From assembly GCA_902623075.1 (NCBI GenBank), contig CACNSD010000001.1, positions 149,347-213,346 of the forward strand: a stretch of DNA of 64,000 bases, read 5' to 3'. The position numbers and the translations under genes are program-made. Shown one piece after another: positions 1 through 10,114 of the stretch (its first letter is position 1; the number at the start of each line of letters is the position of its first letter). This DNA is from an uncultured Pelagibacteraceae bacterium. GTDB lineage: Bacteria; Pseudomonadota; Alphaproteobacteria; Pelagibacterales; Pelagibacteraceae. A model generated the notes under the pieces. It saw nothing but the letters and a program-made list of their open reading frames with translations. It did no database searches and was not told the origin of the DNA.

Positions 1-231
1 TATTTTATCTGTTTCTTCTTTGACTAAAGTTTCTTTTATTAAAGTTAATGAATTTTTGCCAGTTTCTCTTTCTATACTTTGATTTACTATAAATTGTGCA
101 CTAGCTTTATAAATATTACCTGAGGTTAGTGCTGTAACGCCTGGGCCAACGAATGAAAGTATGGGTACAAAACCTGTCAAAAAGAAAAAGGACAGTATAA
201 TTGCTAAAATTCTAAGTAAACTGAAATTCAT
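1..231 (-). CDS. N-terminal part of an uncharacterised membrane-anchored protein (runs off the window edge)
   Basis: An open frame of 77 codons starts with ATG (reverse complement of 229-231) and runs without a stop to base 1, so the C-terminus is missing. The protein begins MNFSLLRILA and has a hydrophobic segment at about residues 4-34, consistent with a signal anchor or a long signal peptide. A polar stretch with many Lys and Glu follows (about residues 45-77). I do not recognise a family. It is transcribed away from the EamA gene that starts at 335, so the roughly 100 bp between them may hold two divergent promoters. The frame is clear; the function is unknown. Confidence 0.6.
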   Translation of the reverse strand, partial: MNFSLLRILAIILSFFFLTGFVPILSFVGPGVTALTSGNIYKASAQFIVNQSIERETGKNSLTLIKETLVKEETDKI

Positions 232-334
232 AATCGAACATTAGGTGATTTGGTATTTCTTTTCTACATCTAATTTGCTCATTATAGGTACTGATTTATT
301 TGATTTTAGTTAATTAATTTGTTTATTAAACATC

Positions 335-1183
335 ATGATTAGAATATTCCCTTTCATATTTGTAATTTTATGGTCTTCCGCTTTCATAACCACTAAACCC
401 ATTATAGATAATAGTGATCCATTTGCTGCTCTTGCTTTTAGATTTGCTTTTGTTGCTTTTGGTTTTTTTTTATTTTCTATTTATACAAAACAAAAAATTT
501 TAGTTAATACGAGAAACTTTTTTGAGTCTTTTTTTAGTGGCGTACTTTTTCATGGTTTTTATCTTGGTGGAGTTTTCTATTCAATTTCAATAGGTATGCC
601 TACAGCAATAGCAGCTTTAATCGTAACTCTTCAACCAGTTCTCACAAATGCATTAAGTGGTCCTATTTTAAATGAACAAGTTTCTTCAAAACAATGGATA
701 GGTGTTTTATTGGGGTTTGCTGGCGCAGGTCTTGTATTAGGTTTTGATGTTGGTTCTAAAATACCTTTGGCTGGATTGATTTCAACAATAATAGCATTAT
801 TAGCAATTACTTTTTCCACATTATGGCAGAAAAAATTGAGTAACAAATTGCCTTTATCTGTAAGCAACATGAATCAAGCTCTTGGTGGTTGTATATTTCA
901 TTTAGTAATAATTATATTGATTGTTGATCCATATATTGATTTTTCACAAACATTTATTATTGCAATGAGCCATCAAGTATTTTTGGTGTCATTTGGAGCC
1001 TTTACAATTTTGATGTATCTAATAAAAAATAATTCTGCAAGTAAAACTGTTTCAATATTTTTTTTAATACCAGCAACATCTGCTTTTATGGCGTGGCTTT
1101 TCTTAAATGAAAATTTGACAAGATTAGATTTAATTGGATTTCTAATCACCTCTATAGGTGTTTATATTGCTACAAGAGATTAA
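335..1183 (+). CDS. EamA/DMT-family permease (drug/metabolite transporter superfamily)
   Basis: A 282-residue, highly hydrophobic protein with about ten predicted membrane helices arranged as two repeated EamA halves, the normal size for this family. It opens [10 protein letters not shown] and has the typical early helix with WSSAF and, later, the second-half helix pattern ending in GVYIATRD. Members export or import small metabolites and amino acids across the inner membrane, and substrates cannot be read from sequence. Its stop overlaps by 4 bp the end of the convergent gamma-subunit gene of the sarcosine-oxidase-type operon, so the link to that operon is only positional. A second EamA protein lies at 58634. 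Family call firm, substrate unknown. Confidence 0.85.
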   Translation: MIRIFPFIFVILWSSAFITTKPIIDNSDPFAALAFRFAFVAFGFFLFSIYTKQKILVNTRNFFESFFSGVLFHGFYLGGVFYSISIGMPTAIAALIVTLQPVLTNALSGPILNEQVSSKQWIGVLLGFAGAGLVLGFDVGSKIPLAGLISTIIALLAITFSTLWQKKLSNKLPLSVSNMNQALGGCIFHLVIIILIVDPYIDFSQTFIIAMSHQVFLVSFGAFTILMYLIKNNSASKTVSIFFLIPATSAFMAWLFLNENLTRLDLIGFLITSIGVYIATRD

Positions 1184-1767
1184 AGAGTTTTAAAGCCAAA
1201 CTCTAACGATGCATCTGTAATGGAGTGATACAAAGATTCTCCAAAACTTCTTAAAGCAAACAATCTTACTTTGTTTGGATTGTCATTCATTTTGTCAACA
1301 GTGAAGGTTATTCCATTATAAGTTGAATTTATTGAATTATTTTTTTCTAATGTATTGAAATTAAATGGGCACCCTTTTTTTAAAACTTCTATTGTTTCTT
1401 TTCCCTCAATTTCAATAATTGCTCTGGAATGTGATAAATCCGTTATAGCAAAGTCTGAATCTTTAAATTCGTTTAGAATATTTTTAATTAAATCTTTTTT
1501 TTTTGATACTAACAACCAGGTCTTTGGCCCATTCCACATAATTCTTGTATTTTCATTAAATACCACAGCAAGAGATTCGTTTCTTAATTTTAAACCATCA
1601 ACATCAATACTCTCAAATGAAACTGAGGAATTTTTGAATTGAACGATTTGAACAATTAGTAAATTTCTGTTTTCAGATATTTTTAGTAGATCATTTTCAT
1701 TCTTACCTTCATAATCTCCAAACTTACCCGTTGAATGAATATTTGCTAAAGCCGAAATTGAAGTCAT
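1180..1767 (-). CDS. soxG: Sarcosine oxidase gamma subunit-like protein (SoxG; MgdD is the alternative)
   Basis: A 195-residue protein at the end of a four-gene operon in the order B-D-A-G typical of heterotetrameric sarcosine oxidase and of N-methylglutamate dehydrogenase. The family is a truncated GcvT-like fold of about 190-210 residues, in keeping with the length here. The segment around residues 100-185, with [23 protein letters not shown] and [19 protein letters not shown], is characteristic of SoxG. Its start codon overlaps the stop of the alpha-subunit gene by 4 bp (ATGA), which suggests translational coupling. The gamma subunit is structural and completes the complex. Whether the complex oxidises sarcosine or N-methylglutamate cannot be settled from this subunit, which is the most divergent of the four. 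Confidence 0.85.
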   Translation of the reverse strand: MTSISALANIHSTGKFGDYEGKNENDLLKISENRNLLIVQIVQFKNSSVSFESIDVDGLKLRNESLAVVFNENTRIMWNGPKTWLLVSKKKDLIKNILNEFKDSDFAITDLSHSRAIIEIEGKETIEVLKKGCPFNFNTLEKNNSINSTYNGITFTVDKMNDNPNKVRLFALRSFGESLYHSITDASLEFGFKTL

Positions 1768-4760
1768 GACCTAACCCTCTCACCTTTTGGATCTACATAA
1801 TGTGATGAAACTATTTCTACTGGAATTACTTTATTTTTAAGAGGTGACATTACAAATAGTTTTTCGCCAATCATATTTTTTCCATCCTTTAATATTGCTA
1901 AGGAAAAAGGATTGTCGTATTCAACACTCCAGCATGAAGCTGAGATATGCCCCAACTTTGGATTTGGTAAAGGTGCATTAGCATCTTTAACTAAGTGAGA
2001 TCCTTCTGGAATACTAGTTTTTTTATCAAGTGGAACGACTCCCACTATTCTTTGTCTATCGTCTGATGTAAAAGCTGCTCTTTGAAGTGATCTTTTTCCA
2101 ATAAAATCTTTCTTTTTGCTCACTAGACCTTCTAAAGCGTTATCATAAGGTATTGTTCTTCCATCAAGCTCTGATCCAGCAACATGCCCCATTTCGATTC
2201 TAAGTGTTGATAATGCCTCTGTTCCATATGGTTGAATTTTAAAATCCTCACCAACTTCTATTATTTTTTCCCACATGAAGTTTCCATTGTCAGACTCCAC
2301 ATTAACTTCATATGCAAGCTCACCTGAAAAAGATATTCTAAAAATTCTAGCTTTTACTCCAAATAAATCTCCTTCCATGTAGCCCATAAAAGGTAGTCCT
2401 TCATTAGAAACGTCTAAATTTGGAAATAATTTTTGTAAAACATCTCTAGATTTTGGTCCTGCAATAGCCGCTCCTGCCCATTGTTCTGTTGTTGAAACAA
2501 CATTAACATTTAATTCAGGCCAGACTAATTGTAAGTAATATTCTAAATGTGAAAGAACATTTGCTGCTTGTGCCGTTGTAGTAGTCATATGATAATGATT
2601 TTCAGAAATTCTCGTAGTTGTTCCATCATCCATAACAATACCATCTTCTCTTAACATTACCCCATACCTAGCTTTACCGACTGGCAATTTTAACCAGGCA
2701 TTAGTATAGACTCTATTTAATAACTCTGCTGCATCTGGCCCTTTTATATCAATTTTTCCAAGTGTAGTTACATCACAAACACCCACATTTGTTCTAACAT
2801 TTTTTGCTTCTCTCTTAGATCCTTCAAATAAATTTTCATTTCCCCTCTTATAATATCTAGGTCTTAACCAAACACCTGCATCAACGAAAACAGCATTATT
2901 TTTTTCATGCCAAGCATGCATTGGGGATTTCCTAGTTGGTTTTGAATGTTTTCCAACCTCTCTTCCAACAATTGCACCAATTGAAATAGGTGTATATGGT
3001 GGTCTAAAAGTAGTATGACCTACAGCTGGAACAACTTTATTTTCAATTTCTGATACCAACTGTAAGCCATTTAAATTACTTGTTTTACCTTGGTCAGTTG
3101 CCATACCAAGCGTAGTGTATCTTTTGACATGCTCGATTGATCTATAGCCTTCTCTAAGAGCTATTTCGATATCCGATACAGCTACATCATTTTGAAAATC
3201 TAAAAATCTTTTATAATTTTTTCCTGCTGGTAATGGAACACACCAAAACTTATCATGTTTAGAAGATTTTTTTTCAACTACGTTAGGAATGTTTACTTCG
3301 TTATCATTATCAGTAATTTTTTTTGATAATTCTCTTCCTTTTGCAAATGAGGTTTGTAAGGTTTCTTCTAAAGAAAATACTCCGTTAGCAGCTCCTAAAG
3401 TTGTCTCTTGTTGTTTTGAGATTCCAGGAACAAATGCATCAATTTCTTCCTTAAACTTAGTTTTATTTCCTGATTGAGAAGCTAAATGAATAGAAGGTGT
3501 CCAAAAACCAGAAACGCATATACAGTCACATTTAATATTTTCTATTTTTCCAAGTTGTTTTTTGTCATCAGAAATACTCGCTATATCAGCAGATTTTACT
3601 TTTTTATATCCTTGTGCTGCAACTACAACATAAGAATTTTTAATATTTATTCCTAAACTTTTCGCCTCATCTATAATTTCTGATTCAGGATTTTTTCTTG
3701 AATCTAATACCATTGGTTGCACTCCATGCTTTTGAAATTCAATAGCTGTTTCGTATCCACTGTCGTTATTTGTAAATATCAATGGATTTTTTCCAACTAA
3801 AACTCCATAAACTTTTAAGTATTCTTTAGCAGCAGAAGAAAGCATTACACCTGGAGTATCATTATTTCCAAAAACTATTGGTCTTTCAATAGATCCTGAT
3901 GAAATTAAAACTTCTTTTGCTCGGATGTACCATAATCTTTTATTGGGATGATATTTTTTTGTTTTTGGCAAATGATCACTTACCTTTTCAGACATTACAA
4001 GCATGTTGTGATCATAATAACCAAATATTTGAGATCTATTTTTTACCACAACATTTGGCATTGTTTTAAGTTCAGAAATTATGCCTTCAGCCCAATCTTT
4101 TCCTGATTGGTTTCCAATATTCACATCATCTGTTAATAAAGAACCCCCGAATCTTGGTTTGTCTTCGGCTAAAATTATTTTTGCTCCATTCTTTGCAGCT
4201 GCGTATGCACTAGATAAACCAGATGGTCCTGATCCAGCTATGAGTAAATCACAATATTCATATTTGTGCTCGTATCTTTCTTTATCATGTTTTGTAGATG
4301 CTACACCTAATCCAGCTGCTTTTCTAATAAATGGCTCATAAATTCTATACCAAAAGCTTTTTGGCCACATGAATGTTTTATAATAAAATCCTGCAGGTAA
4401 AAATATCTTTAAAAAATTATTGATTGCACCAATATCAAAATTAACACTTGGCCAACAATTTACACTTTTTGCCTCTAAACCCTCAAAAAGTTCTTGCTCA
4501 GTTGCTTTTATATTTGGCTCAGTTTCATTATTTCTATAAAGCTGTACTATTGCATAGGGCTCATCTACTCCTGCTCCAAAAAAACCTCTTGGCCTGTGAT
4601 ATTTAAAACTTCTACCAACTAAATGAACACCGTTTGCAAGTAAAGCAGATGCCAGGGTATCACCTTCATATCCAAAATATTTTTTTCCATTGAATTTAAA
4701 TGATAATTTTTTATCTCTATTAATTAATCCAACACTTTCTAATCTGAAATCTTGAGACAT
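1764..4760 (-). CDS. soxA: Sarcosine oxidase alpha subunit-like protein (SoxA; MgdC is the alternative)
   Basis: A 998-residue protein, the usual size for the alpha subunit. Domains in order: an N-terminal ferredoxin-like part (about residues 15-105, motif [12 protein letters not shown]); a dinucleotide-binding fold with the loop [14 protein letters not shown] near residue 175 that would hold NAD+; a central oxidoreductase part to about 590; and a C-terminal GcvT-type folate domain (about 620-995) with [22 protein letters not shown]. In this family the methyl group oxidised by the beta subunit passes to tetrahydrofolate in the alpha subunit to give 5,10-methylene-THF. The gene overlaps the delta gene by 1 bp and the gamma gene by 4 bp. 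Formate-THF ligase lies just beyond the operon, consistent with one-carbon transfer to folate. Confidence 0.93.
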   Translation of the reverse strand: MSQDFRLESVGLINRDKKLSFKFNGKKYFGYEGDTLASALLANGVHLVGRSFKYHRPRGFFGAGVDEPYAIVQLYRNNETEPNIKATEQELFEGLEAKSVNCWPSVNFDIGAINNFLKIFLPAGFYYKTFMWPKSFWYRIYEPFIRKAAGLGVASTKHDKERYEHKYEYCDLLIAGSGPSGLSSAYAAAKNGAKIILAEDKPRFGGSLLTDDVNIGNQSGKDWAEGIISELKTMPNVVVKNRSQIFGYYDHNMLVMSEKVSDHLPKTKKYHPNKRLWYIRAKEVLISSGSIERPIVFGNNDTPGVMLSSAAKEYLKVYGVLVGKNPLIFTNNDSGYETAIEFQKHGVQPMVLDSRKNPESEIIDEAKSLGINIKNSYVVVAAQGYKKVKSADIASISDDKKQLGKIENIKCDCICVSGFWTPSIHLASQSGNKTKFKEEIDAFVPGISKQQETTLGAANGVFSLEETLQTSFAKGRELSKKITDNDNEVNIPNVVEKKSSKHDKFWCVPLPAGKNYKRFLDFQNDVAVSDIEIALREGYRSIEHVKRYTTLGMATDQGKTSNLNGLQLVSEIENKVVPAVGHTTFRPPYTPISIGAIVGREVGKHSKPTRKSPMHAWHEKNNAVFVDAGVWLRPRYYKRGNENLFEGSKREAKNVRTNVGVCDVTTLGKIDIKGPDAAELLNRVYTNAWLKLPVGKARYGVMLREDGIVMDDGTTTRISENHYHMTTTTAQAANVLSHLEYYLQLVWPELNVNVVSTTEQWAGAAIAGPKSRDVLQKLFPNLDVSNEGLPFMGYMEGDLFGVKARIFRISFSGELAYEVNVESDNGNFMWEKIIEVGEDFKIQPYGTEALSTLRIEMGHVAGSELDGRTIPYDNALEGLVSKKKDFIGKRSLQRAAFTSDDRQRIVGVVPLDKKTSIPEGSHLVKDANAPLPNPKLGHISASCWSVEYDNPFSLAILKDGKNMIGEKLFVMSPLKNKVIPVEIVSSHYVDPKGERVRS

Positions 4761-5029
4761 TAGACAACTCCCTCGTCAGCTTTAAAAGTTTTAAATATTT
4801 CATGAGTTGCAGTATCTCTCTCTACTTTTATCCATTGTCTACAACCTGATATATGTTGCCATAACTCTAAATGTTTTCCTCTTAAACTTTTTCTATTGTA
4901 AACAAAGTCGTCCCATTCTTTATCAGAAATTTCTTTGTTCAAATCTGGCCTTTTGACACTTGCATCTCCACCATAAGAAAATTCAATTTGTGGTCTCATT
5001 CCACAATGTGGGCATTTAATGTACAGCAT
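4760..5029 (-). CDS. soxD: Sarcosine oxidase delta subunit-like protein (SoxD; MgdB is the alternative)
   Basis: An 89-residue protein of normal size for the zinc-binding delta subunit. Cys6 and Cys9 (IKCPHCG) together with His59 and Cys63 (HISGC) are at the positions I remember for the zinc ligands of the structurally solved bacterial heterotetrameric sarcosine oxidases, so the metal site looks intact. The conserved Trp-rich part DKEWDDFVYNRKS precedes it. The gene starts directly after the beta-subunit stop with no gap and overlaps the alpha gene by 1 bp, so the four subunits are probably made from one message. Confidence in the family is high. The same fold occurs in N-methylglutamate dehydrogenase, so the substrate stays open. 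Confidence 0.92.
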   Translation of the reverse strand: MLYIKCPHCGMRPQIEFSYGGDASVKRPDLNKEISDKEWDDFVYNRKSLRGKHLELWQHISGCRQWIKVERDTATHEIFKTFKADEGVV

Positions 5030-6286
5030 TTATGATATCCAGGTTTTTGTTCCGAGTCCTTTTTCGTCAATTAAATGACCTGTATTAAACCTGTTCAAAC
5101 TATATCCTGCATTCAATTCATGAACTCTATCTTGAGCAATTGTATGTGCAAATGTCCAGCCAGATGCGGGTGTTGCTTTAAAACCTCCGTAACACCATCC
5201 ACAATTTAAATACAAACCATCTATGTGAGTTTTATCAATTATAGGAGATCCGTCCATTGACATATCCATTATACCGCCCCAAGTTCTGAGCATTTTTAAC
5301 TTACTTAAAAAAGGCATCATTGCTATACCTTCGGTCAAAACATGTTGCAAAGTAGGTAAATTTCCTCTTTGTGCGTAACTATTATAACCATCTAAATCTC
5401 CACCCATTACCATTTCGCCTTTATCTGATTGACTAATATAAAAATGTCCAGCACCAAATGTTACAACGCTATCTAAAACAGGTTTAACTGGCTCTGAAAC
5501 ACATGCTTGAAGAAGATGAGTTTCAATTGGTAATGTCATATTTAATTTTTCAGCTAAAATATTTGTGCTTCCTGCAACACATAAACCAACTTTTTTAGCC
5601 TTAATATTTCCACGAGATGTTCTAATACCATTTATTTTTCCAGCAGAAACATCAAAACCAATTACCTCACAATTTTGAATAATATCAACTCCCATATCAT
5701 CTGCTTGACGAGCATAACCCCAAGCTACTGCATCATGTCTTGCAGTTCCTGCACTTGGTTGCATCAAACCACCAAAAATTGGAAATCTTACATTTTCAGA
5801 AAAATCAGCCATTGGAATAATTTCTTTAACCTGTTCTCTATTCAAAAGAACAGCATCTATTCCATTTAACCTCATTGAATTTCCTCTTCTCGCATATGCA
5901 TTCATTTGCGCATCTGAGTGAGCAAGATTAATAATACCTCGAGGAGAAAACATTACATTGTAATTTAGGTCCTGACTCATCTTTCTCCATAAATCCATTC
6001 CAAATTCACTGAATAATCCGTTTTCGTCATGCATGTAGTTAGATCTGATGATTGTAGTATTACGTCCTACGTTCCCACCTCCTATCCATCCTTTTTCGAT
6101 GATTGCAACTTTTGTAATATTATGCTCTTTTGCAAGATAATACGCTGTAGCAAGTCCATGGCCACCTCCTCCAATGATTACTACATCATATTCTTCTTTG
6201 GGCTCTGGGTCCTTCCATGCTAAGTCCCAATTTTGATGATTAGAAAATGCATTTTTGACTAAATTAAAAATAGAATATTTCTGCAT
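5030..6286 (-). CDS. soxB: Sarcosine oxidase beta subunit-like flavoprotein (SoxB; MgdA is the alternative)
   Basis: A 418-residue flavoprotein of the DAO family. The FAD-binding loop VVIIGGGGHGLATAYYLA lies at residues 35-52. His184 in TARHDAVAWGYAR is a good candidate for the histidine that carries covalent FMN in heterotetrameric sarcosine oxidases. The C-terminal part ends with GGFKATPASGWTFAHTIA, typical of the family's second FAD contact. This subunit oxidises the N-methyl amine. It is the first gene of the B-D-A-G operon and faces fhs across a 128-bp gap. Known relatives act on sarcosine or on N-methylglutamate; because gmaS and mgsABC are in the same window (23399-28097), the N-methylglutamate role is a serious alternative. 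Confidence 0.92.
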   Translation of the reverse strand: MQKYSIFNLVKNAFSNHQNWDLAWKDPEPKEEYDVVIIGGGGHGLATAYYLAKEHNITKVAIIEKGWIGGGNVGRNTTIIRSNYMHDENGLFSEFGMDLWRKMSQDLNYNVMFSPRGIINLAHSDAQMNAYARRGNSMRLNGIDAVLLNREQVKEIIPMADFSENVRFPIFGGLMQPSAGTARHDAVAWGYARQADDMGVDIIQNCEVIGFDVSAGKINGIRTSRGNIKAKKVGLCVAGSTNILAEKLNMTLPIETHLLQACVSEPVKPVLDSVVTFGAGHFYISQSDKGEMVMGGDLDGYNSYAQRGNLPTLQHVLTEGIAMMPFLSKLKMLRTWGGIMDMSMDGSPIIDKTHIDGLYLNCGWCYGGFKATPASGWTFAHTIAQDRVHELNAGYSLNRFNTGHLIDEKGLGTKTWIS

Positions 6287-6414
6287 TATCTAATTTTATA
6301 GGAAAGAATTTAAATAGTGCTTATTTTTTTTATATATATTTTTTAGAAGTTTCCAAAGAACTTAAAAAAGGATATGAAGTCTGCAAGTAAATGTTTTAAT
6401 TTAGAGGATTTTAA

Positions 6415-8100
6415 ATGAGTGAGGTCAAATCAGATATTCAGATAGCTAGAGAAGCTAAAATGCAACCAATAAATGATGTTTTAGCAAAAATAAATGTGCC
6501 AGATGAAAGTTCAGCATTTAGTCCGATGGGGCGACATATTGCTAAGATTAACTTGGAATATCTAGATACACTAAAAGGCAAGCCTGATGGTAAATTGATT
6601 TTAGTTACAGCTATTACACCAACACCTGCGGGTGAAGGTAAAACAACAACATCTGTTGGACTTCACGATGGATTGAATAAAATCGGAAAAAAATCAATTG
6701 TTTGTTTAAGAGAGCCAAGTTTAGGTCCTTCATTTGGAATGAAAGGAGGGGCTGCTGGAGGAGGATATGCTCAAGTAGTTCCAATGGAACAAATTAATCT
6801 TCATTTTACAGGTGACTTTCATGCAATAACTTCTGCTCATAATTTATTGTCAGCATTAATAGATAACCATATTTATTGGGGAAATAAATTAGACATAGAT
6901 GTTAGAAGAGTTGTTTGGAAAAGAGTGATGGATATGAACGATCGATCTTTAAGGTCAATAAATATAAATTTAGGTGGAGTAGCCAATGGTTTTCCTAGAG
7001 AAGATGGTTTTGATATTACTGTTGCGTCAGAAATCATGGCTATTTTCTGTTTATCAAATGATTTAGAAGATTTAGAAAAAAGAATTGGTAACATTACAAT
7101 TGCTTACAATAGATCTAAGAAACCAATTTACGCAAAAGATTTAAATGCCCAAGGACCTATGACTGTGTTATTGAAAGACGCAATAAGACCTAATGTTACT
7201 CAAACTTTAGAAAATAATCCTGCAATAATACATGGAGGACCATTTGCAAACATTGCACATGGATGTAATTCGGTAATCGCAACAAAAACTGGTCTAAAAC
7301 TTGCTGATTATGTTGTAACTGAAGCTGGCTTTGGTGCTGATTTAGGTGCTGAAAAATTCTTAGATATTAAATGTAGAAAATCAAATTTAAAACCAAGTTG
7401 TGTTGTAATAGTTGCAACAATTAGAGCATTAAAAATGCATGGTGGCGTTGCAAAAGATGATTTAAAAAATGAAAATGTAGATGCTCTAAAAAAAGGTTTG
7501 GTTAATTTAGAGAGACATATTGAAAATGTTAAAAAATTTGGTTTACCAGTAGCAGTTGCTGTTAATCATTTTATCAAAGATACTGATAATGAAGTTAAAG
7601 CTTTAATTGAATTTTGTGATGGCTTGGGGGTAAAAGCAAGTCTTTGTACTCACTGGTCAAATGGTGGTGAAGGAACTAAGGAACTGGCAGCACATGTTGT
7701 AGATCTATGTGAAAAAAATCAGGCAAAATTTAAATTTTTATATGAGAGTAATACTCCTCTATTTAAAAAAATAGAAACTATTGCAAAAGAAATTTACAGA
7801 GCTGATGAGGTAATTGCTGATACAAAAATAAAAGATCAATTGAAAACTTTTGAGGAAGCTGGTTATGGTGAACTGCCTATTTGTGTTGCAAAAACACAAT
7901 ATAGTTTCTCAACAGATCCAAATTTAAAAGGAGCACCAACAGGTCATGCTTTGCCAATTAGAGAAATTAGGCTTTCATCTGGTGCTGAATTTATTGTAGT
8001 AGTTTGTGGAGCTATAATGACAATGCCTGGATTACCACGAGTTCCAGCAGCTGACTCTATTAGATTAAATGATAAGGGCGAAATTGAGGGACTATTCTAA
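6415..8100 (+). CDS. fhs: Formate-tetrahydrofolate ligase
   Basis: A 561-residue protein, normal for the enzyme that joins formate to tetrahydrofolate at the expense of ATP, giving 10-formyl-THF in the cytosol. The ATP loop [10 protein letters not shown] lies at residues 70-79 and is followed by [20 protein letters not shown], a hallmark of the family. A purine-rich ribosome site (AGAGGA) precedes the ATG. It lies divergent from the sarcosine-oxidase-type operon, which feeds methylene groups onto the same cofactor. The enzyme can run in reverse to recover ATP and formate from one-carbon units, a role proposed for C1 oxidation in SAR11. The 3' end overlaps the convergent amidotransferase gene by 9 bp. 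Confidence 0.97.
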   Translation: MSEVKSDIQIAREAKMQPINDVLAKINVPDESSAFSPMGRHIAKINLEYLDTLKGKPDGKLILVTAITPTPAGEGKTTTSVGLHDGLNKIGKKSIVCLREPSLGPSFGMKGGAAGGGYAQVVPMEQINLHFTGDFHAITSAHNLLSALIDNHIYWGNKLDIDVRRVVWKRVMDMNDRSLRSININLGGVANGFPREDGFDITVASEIMAIFCLSNDLEDLEKRIGNITIAYNRSKKPIYAKDLNAQGPMTVLLKDAIRPNVTQTLENNPAIIHGGPFANIAHGCNSVIATKTGLKLADYVVTEAGFGADLGAEKFLDIKCRKSNLKPSCVVIVATIRALKMHGGVAKDDLKNENVDALKKGLVNLERHIENVKKFGLPVAVAVNHFIKDTDNEVKALIEFCDGLGVKASLCTHWSNGGEGTKELAAHVVDLCEKNQAKFKFLYESNTPLFKKIETIAKEIYRADEVIADTKIKDQLKTFEEAGYGELPICVAKTQYSFSTDPNLKGAPTGHALPIREIRLSSGAEFIVVVCGAIMTMPGLPRVPAADSIRLNDKGEIEGLF

Positions 8101-8880
8101 ATTAAGATAATTTAACCAATTCTCTAATTCTCTCATTCTAGATTTTTTATCCAACTTTTTATTTTCTTCCTCTATATTTTTAATATGAATATTTATTTCA
8201 TCCTCGTCTGCAAATGCGCCTTTGTCTAAAAGTCTTTTTTTTCTGAAAATGATTAAATTTATCATCTTATTGTAAGTTATTTCAGGATGATATTGAAGGC
8301 CCCATATATCACATTCACCTACTTTAAAATTGAGTGCTTGTACCTTGTTAATTGCATTTGAAGCTAACAAAATTGAATTTTTAGGCATTGTTACAACTTC
8401 ATCGAAATTAAAAGCAGGTGTATTAAATCTTAAACTTTTGTTTAAGTATAATGGATGTTTTAAGCCATTTTCATTAATTTCAATATCAAACGCAATTCCT
8501 TTCTGAGAACCATTTGTACATTTTTTTACCTCACCTCCTGCAGCAGTCACAGCTACTTGCATTCCCCAACAGATTGCTAAAATTTTTTTAATTTTTTTTT
8601 GACACTCTTGCATAAATTGTATTTGCCTTTTTATTTCTGGAGTAGCGTTGTAAATGTTTAAACTGCTTCCACCCCAAATTAGACCATCATAACTATCAAG
8701 ATTATTAATTATTTTATGAATATTTTTATCTGATGAGGGATTTGCAACATCAATTATTAGATTATCTGTAAAGTAGCTAAGACTATGTTTTAAACTTTCT
8801 GTATGTGTTTGAATACCTGCGACAGTGAATTGTTTATTTTCCTCTGTTGGATTGCCTTCAACAATTAAAATTTTTTTCAT
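8092..8880 (-). CDS. Class I glutamine amidotransferase / gamma-glutamyl hydrolase-like protein
   Basis: A 262-residue stand-alone amidotransferase domain. The catalytic triad is visible: Cys104 in LAICWGMQ, and His198 and Glu200 in LQYHPE. The fold is that of the GuaA N-terminal domain, but no synthase domain follows. The last 40 or so residues are a charged, probably helical tail ([17 protein letters not shown]). Its start codon overlaps by 4 bp the stop of the upstream alcohol dehydrogenase gene, so the two form an operon. Free-standing proteins of this kind hydrolyse gamma-glutamyl bonds or glutamine. A gamma-glutamyl substrate would suit this methylamine island, but that is only inference. 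Confidence 0.85.
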   Translation of the reverse strand: MKKILIVEGNPTEENKQFTVAGIQTHTESLKHSLSYFTDNLIIDVANPSSDKNIHKIINNLDSYDGLIWGGSSLNIYNATPEIKRQIQFMQECQKKIKKILAICWGMQVAVTAAGGEVKKCTNGSQKGIAFDIEINENGLKHPLYLNKSLRFNTPAFNFDEVVTMPKNSILLASNAINKVQALNFKVGECDIWGLQYHPEITYNKMINLIIFRKKRLLDKGAFADEDEINIHIKNIEEENKKLDKKSRMRELENWLNYLNLE

Positions 8881-10037
8881 TCAAATAACTCTCCTGAAAT
8901 ACTTTTTTTATACATTTCTTTTAAATCTTGCTTACTTATTTCTTTTGGGTTACCTCCTGTTGATGGGTCATCGTAAGCCATCAAGGATAGTTCTTCTAAA
9001 TCAATATTACTACAATCCATAACTTCTGATAATTTATGTGGAATATTCAAATTATTTCTTAATCTTAAAATCCAATCTAAAAAACTCTCAAAATTTTTCT
9101 CTAATTCAAGATAGTCACAAATAGAAATTATCTTATTTTCAATTGAAGATTTATTAAATGTTAACACATAGGGCATAAATATTGCATTAGACAATCCATG
9201 GTGTACATTAAATTTACCATTTACTGGATGGCTCAATGAGTGAATTGCTCCAAGTCCTTTCTGAAATGCAGCTGAACCCATTGATGCTGCAGCAAGTAAA
9301 TCCATTCTAGCATTAACATCATTTCCATTTTTAAAAGCTTTTATTAAAGAATTTTTTATTAATTTCATTCCCTCTATTGCTATACCGTCAGCCATTGGAT
9401 GATATCCACGTGCACAGAAGGCTTCTAAATTATGAGCTAATGCATCCATTCCAGTTGCAGCGGTTAATCTCGGAGACAAATCTATAGTAAGTAAAGGATC
9501 TAAAATTACGATTGAAGGTAACATTTTTGGGTGAAAAATAATTTTTTTTGCACCAGTATCTTTGTTAATTATTAAAGATGCTCGTCCTGTTTCAGATCCT
9601 GTACCAGCAGTAGTTGGAACTGCGATTATTTTTGAAATTTTAGAACTATCAGCTCTCTTCCAGTGATCACCAATATCTTCAAAGTCCCATAATGCTCTTG
9701 ATTGATTGCACATAAATGCTATTGCTTTTCCAACATCTAAACCACTTCCACCTCCTAAAGCAATTACACCATCGCAACCCAAAGTATTGTAAACTTTAAC
9801 TCCTTCCTCAACGTTTTCACCAATTGGATTTCCCGTAAAATTAGAAAAGGTAGAAAGATGTTTAAAATTTTTTTTTAAACTTATTATTATATTTTTTATA
9901 ATTTCTAAATTTATTAAATCTTTATCGGTTACAAATAGTGGGTTTGAAATGTTTAGCTCTTTACAAGCTAAGAATAAATCCTCTACTCTATTCTCACCTA
10001 TCCACATCGTGGTGGGATAATTCCAATTAATGCCCAT
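8877..10037 (-). CDS. Iron-containing (group III) alcohol dehydrogenase
   Basis: A 386-residue protein of normal length for the Fe-ADH family. The NAD(P)-binding loop GGGSGLDVGKAIAF is near residue 96. Metal ligands are recognisable in DALAHNLEAF and in the His-rich stretch AIHSLSHPVNGKFNVHHG. The enzyme would oxidise an alcohol or reduce an aldehyde in the cytosol; the substrate cannot be read from sequence. The setting beside fhs and the methylamine genes is compatible with short-chain alcohol or formaldehyde metabolism, as has been suggested for iron-type dehydrogenases of SAR11. It is the first gene of a two-gene operon with the amidotransferase and diverges from tmm across 77 bp. Confidence 0.93.
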   Translation of the reverse strand: MGINWNYPTTMWIGENRVEDLFLACKELNISNPLFVTDKDLINLEIIKNIIISLKKNFKHLSTFSNFTGNPIGENVEEGVKVYNTLGCDGVIALGGGSGLDVGKAIAFMCNQSRALWDFEDIGDHWKRADSSKISKIIAVPTTAGTGSETGRASLIINKDTGAKKIIFHPKMLPSIVILDPLLTIDLSPRLTAATGMDALAHNLEAFCARGYHPMADGIAIEGMKLIKNSLIKAFKNGNDVNARMDLLAAASMGSAAFQKGLGAIHSLSHPVNGKFNVHHGLSNAIFMPYVLTFNKSSIENKIISICDYLELEKNFESFLDWILRLRNNLNIPHKLSEVMDCSNIDLEELSLMAYDDPSTGGNPKEISKQDLKEMYKKSISGELFE

Positions 10038-10114
10038 TAAAAAATATAATTTTATTTTTTTTAAAATTATTAGTAAGATATATTTATAAATTTATTAATG
10101 ATAGGAAAAATTCT

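Noticed and set aside
1180..6286. Reading the soxBDAG names as sulfur-oxidation genes.
   Set aside because: The symbols clash, but domains (DAO flavoprotein, GcvT, small zinc protein) are those of sarcosine oxidase; no thiosulfate-oxidation motifs are present.
6287..6414. Leader between the sox-type operon and fhs examined for a glycine or folate riboswitch.
   Set aside because: No conserved aptamer elements seen; only A+T-rich sequence with a ribosome site before fhs.
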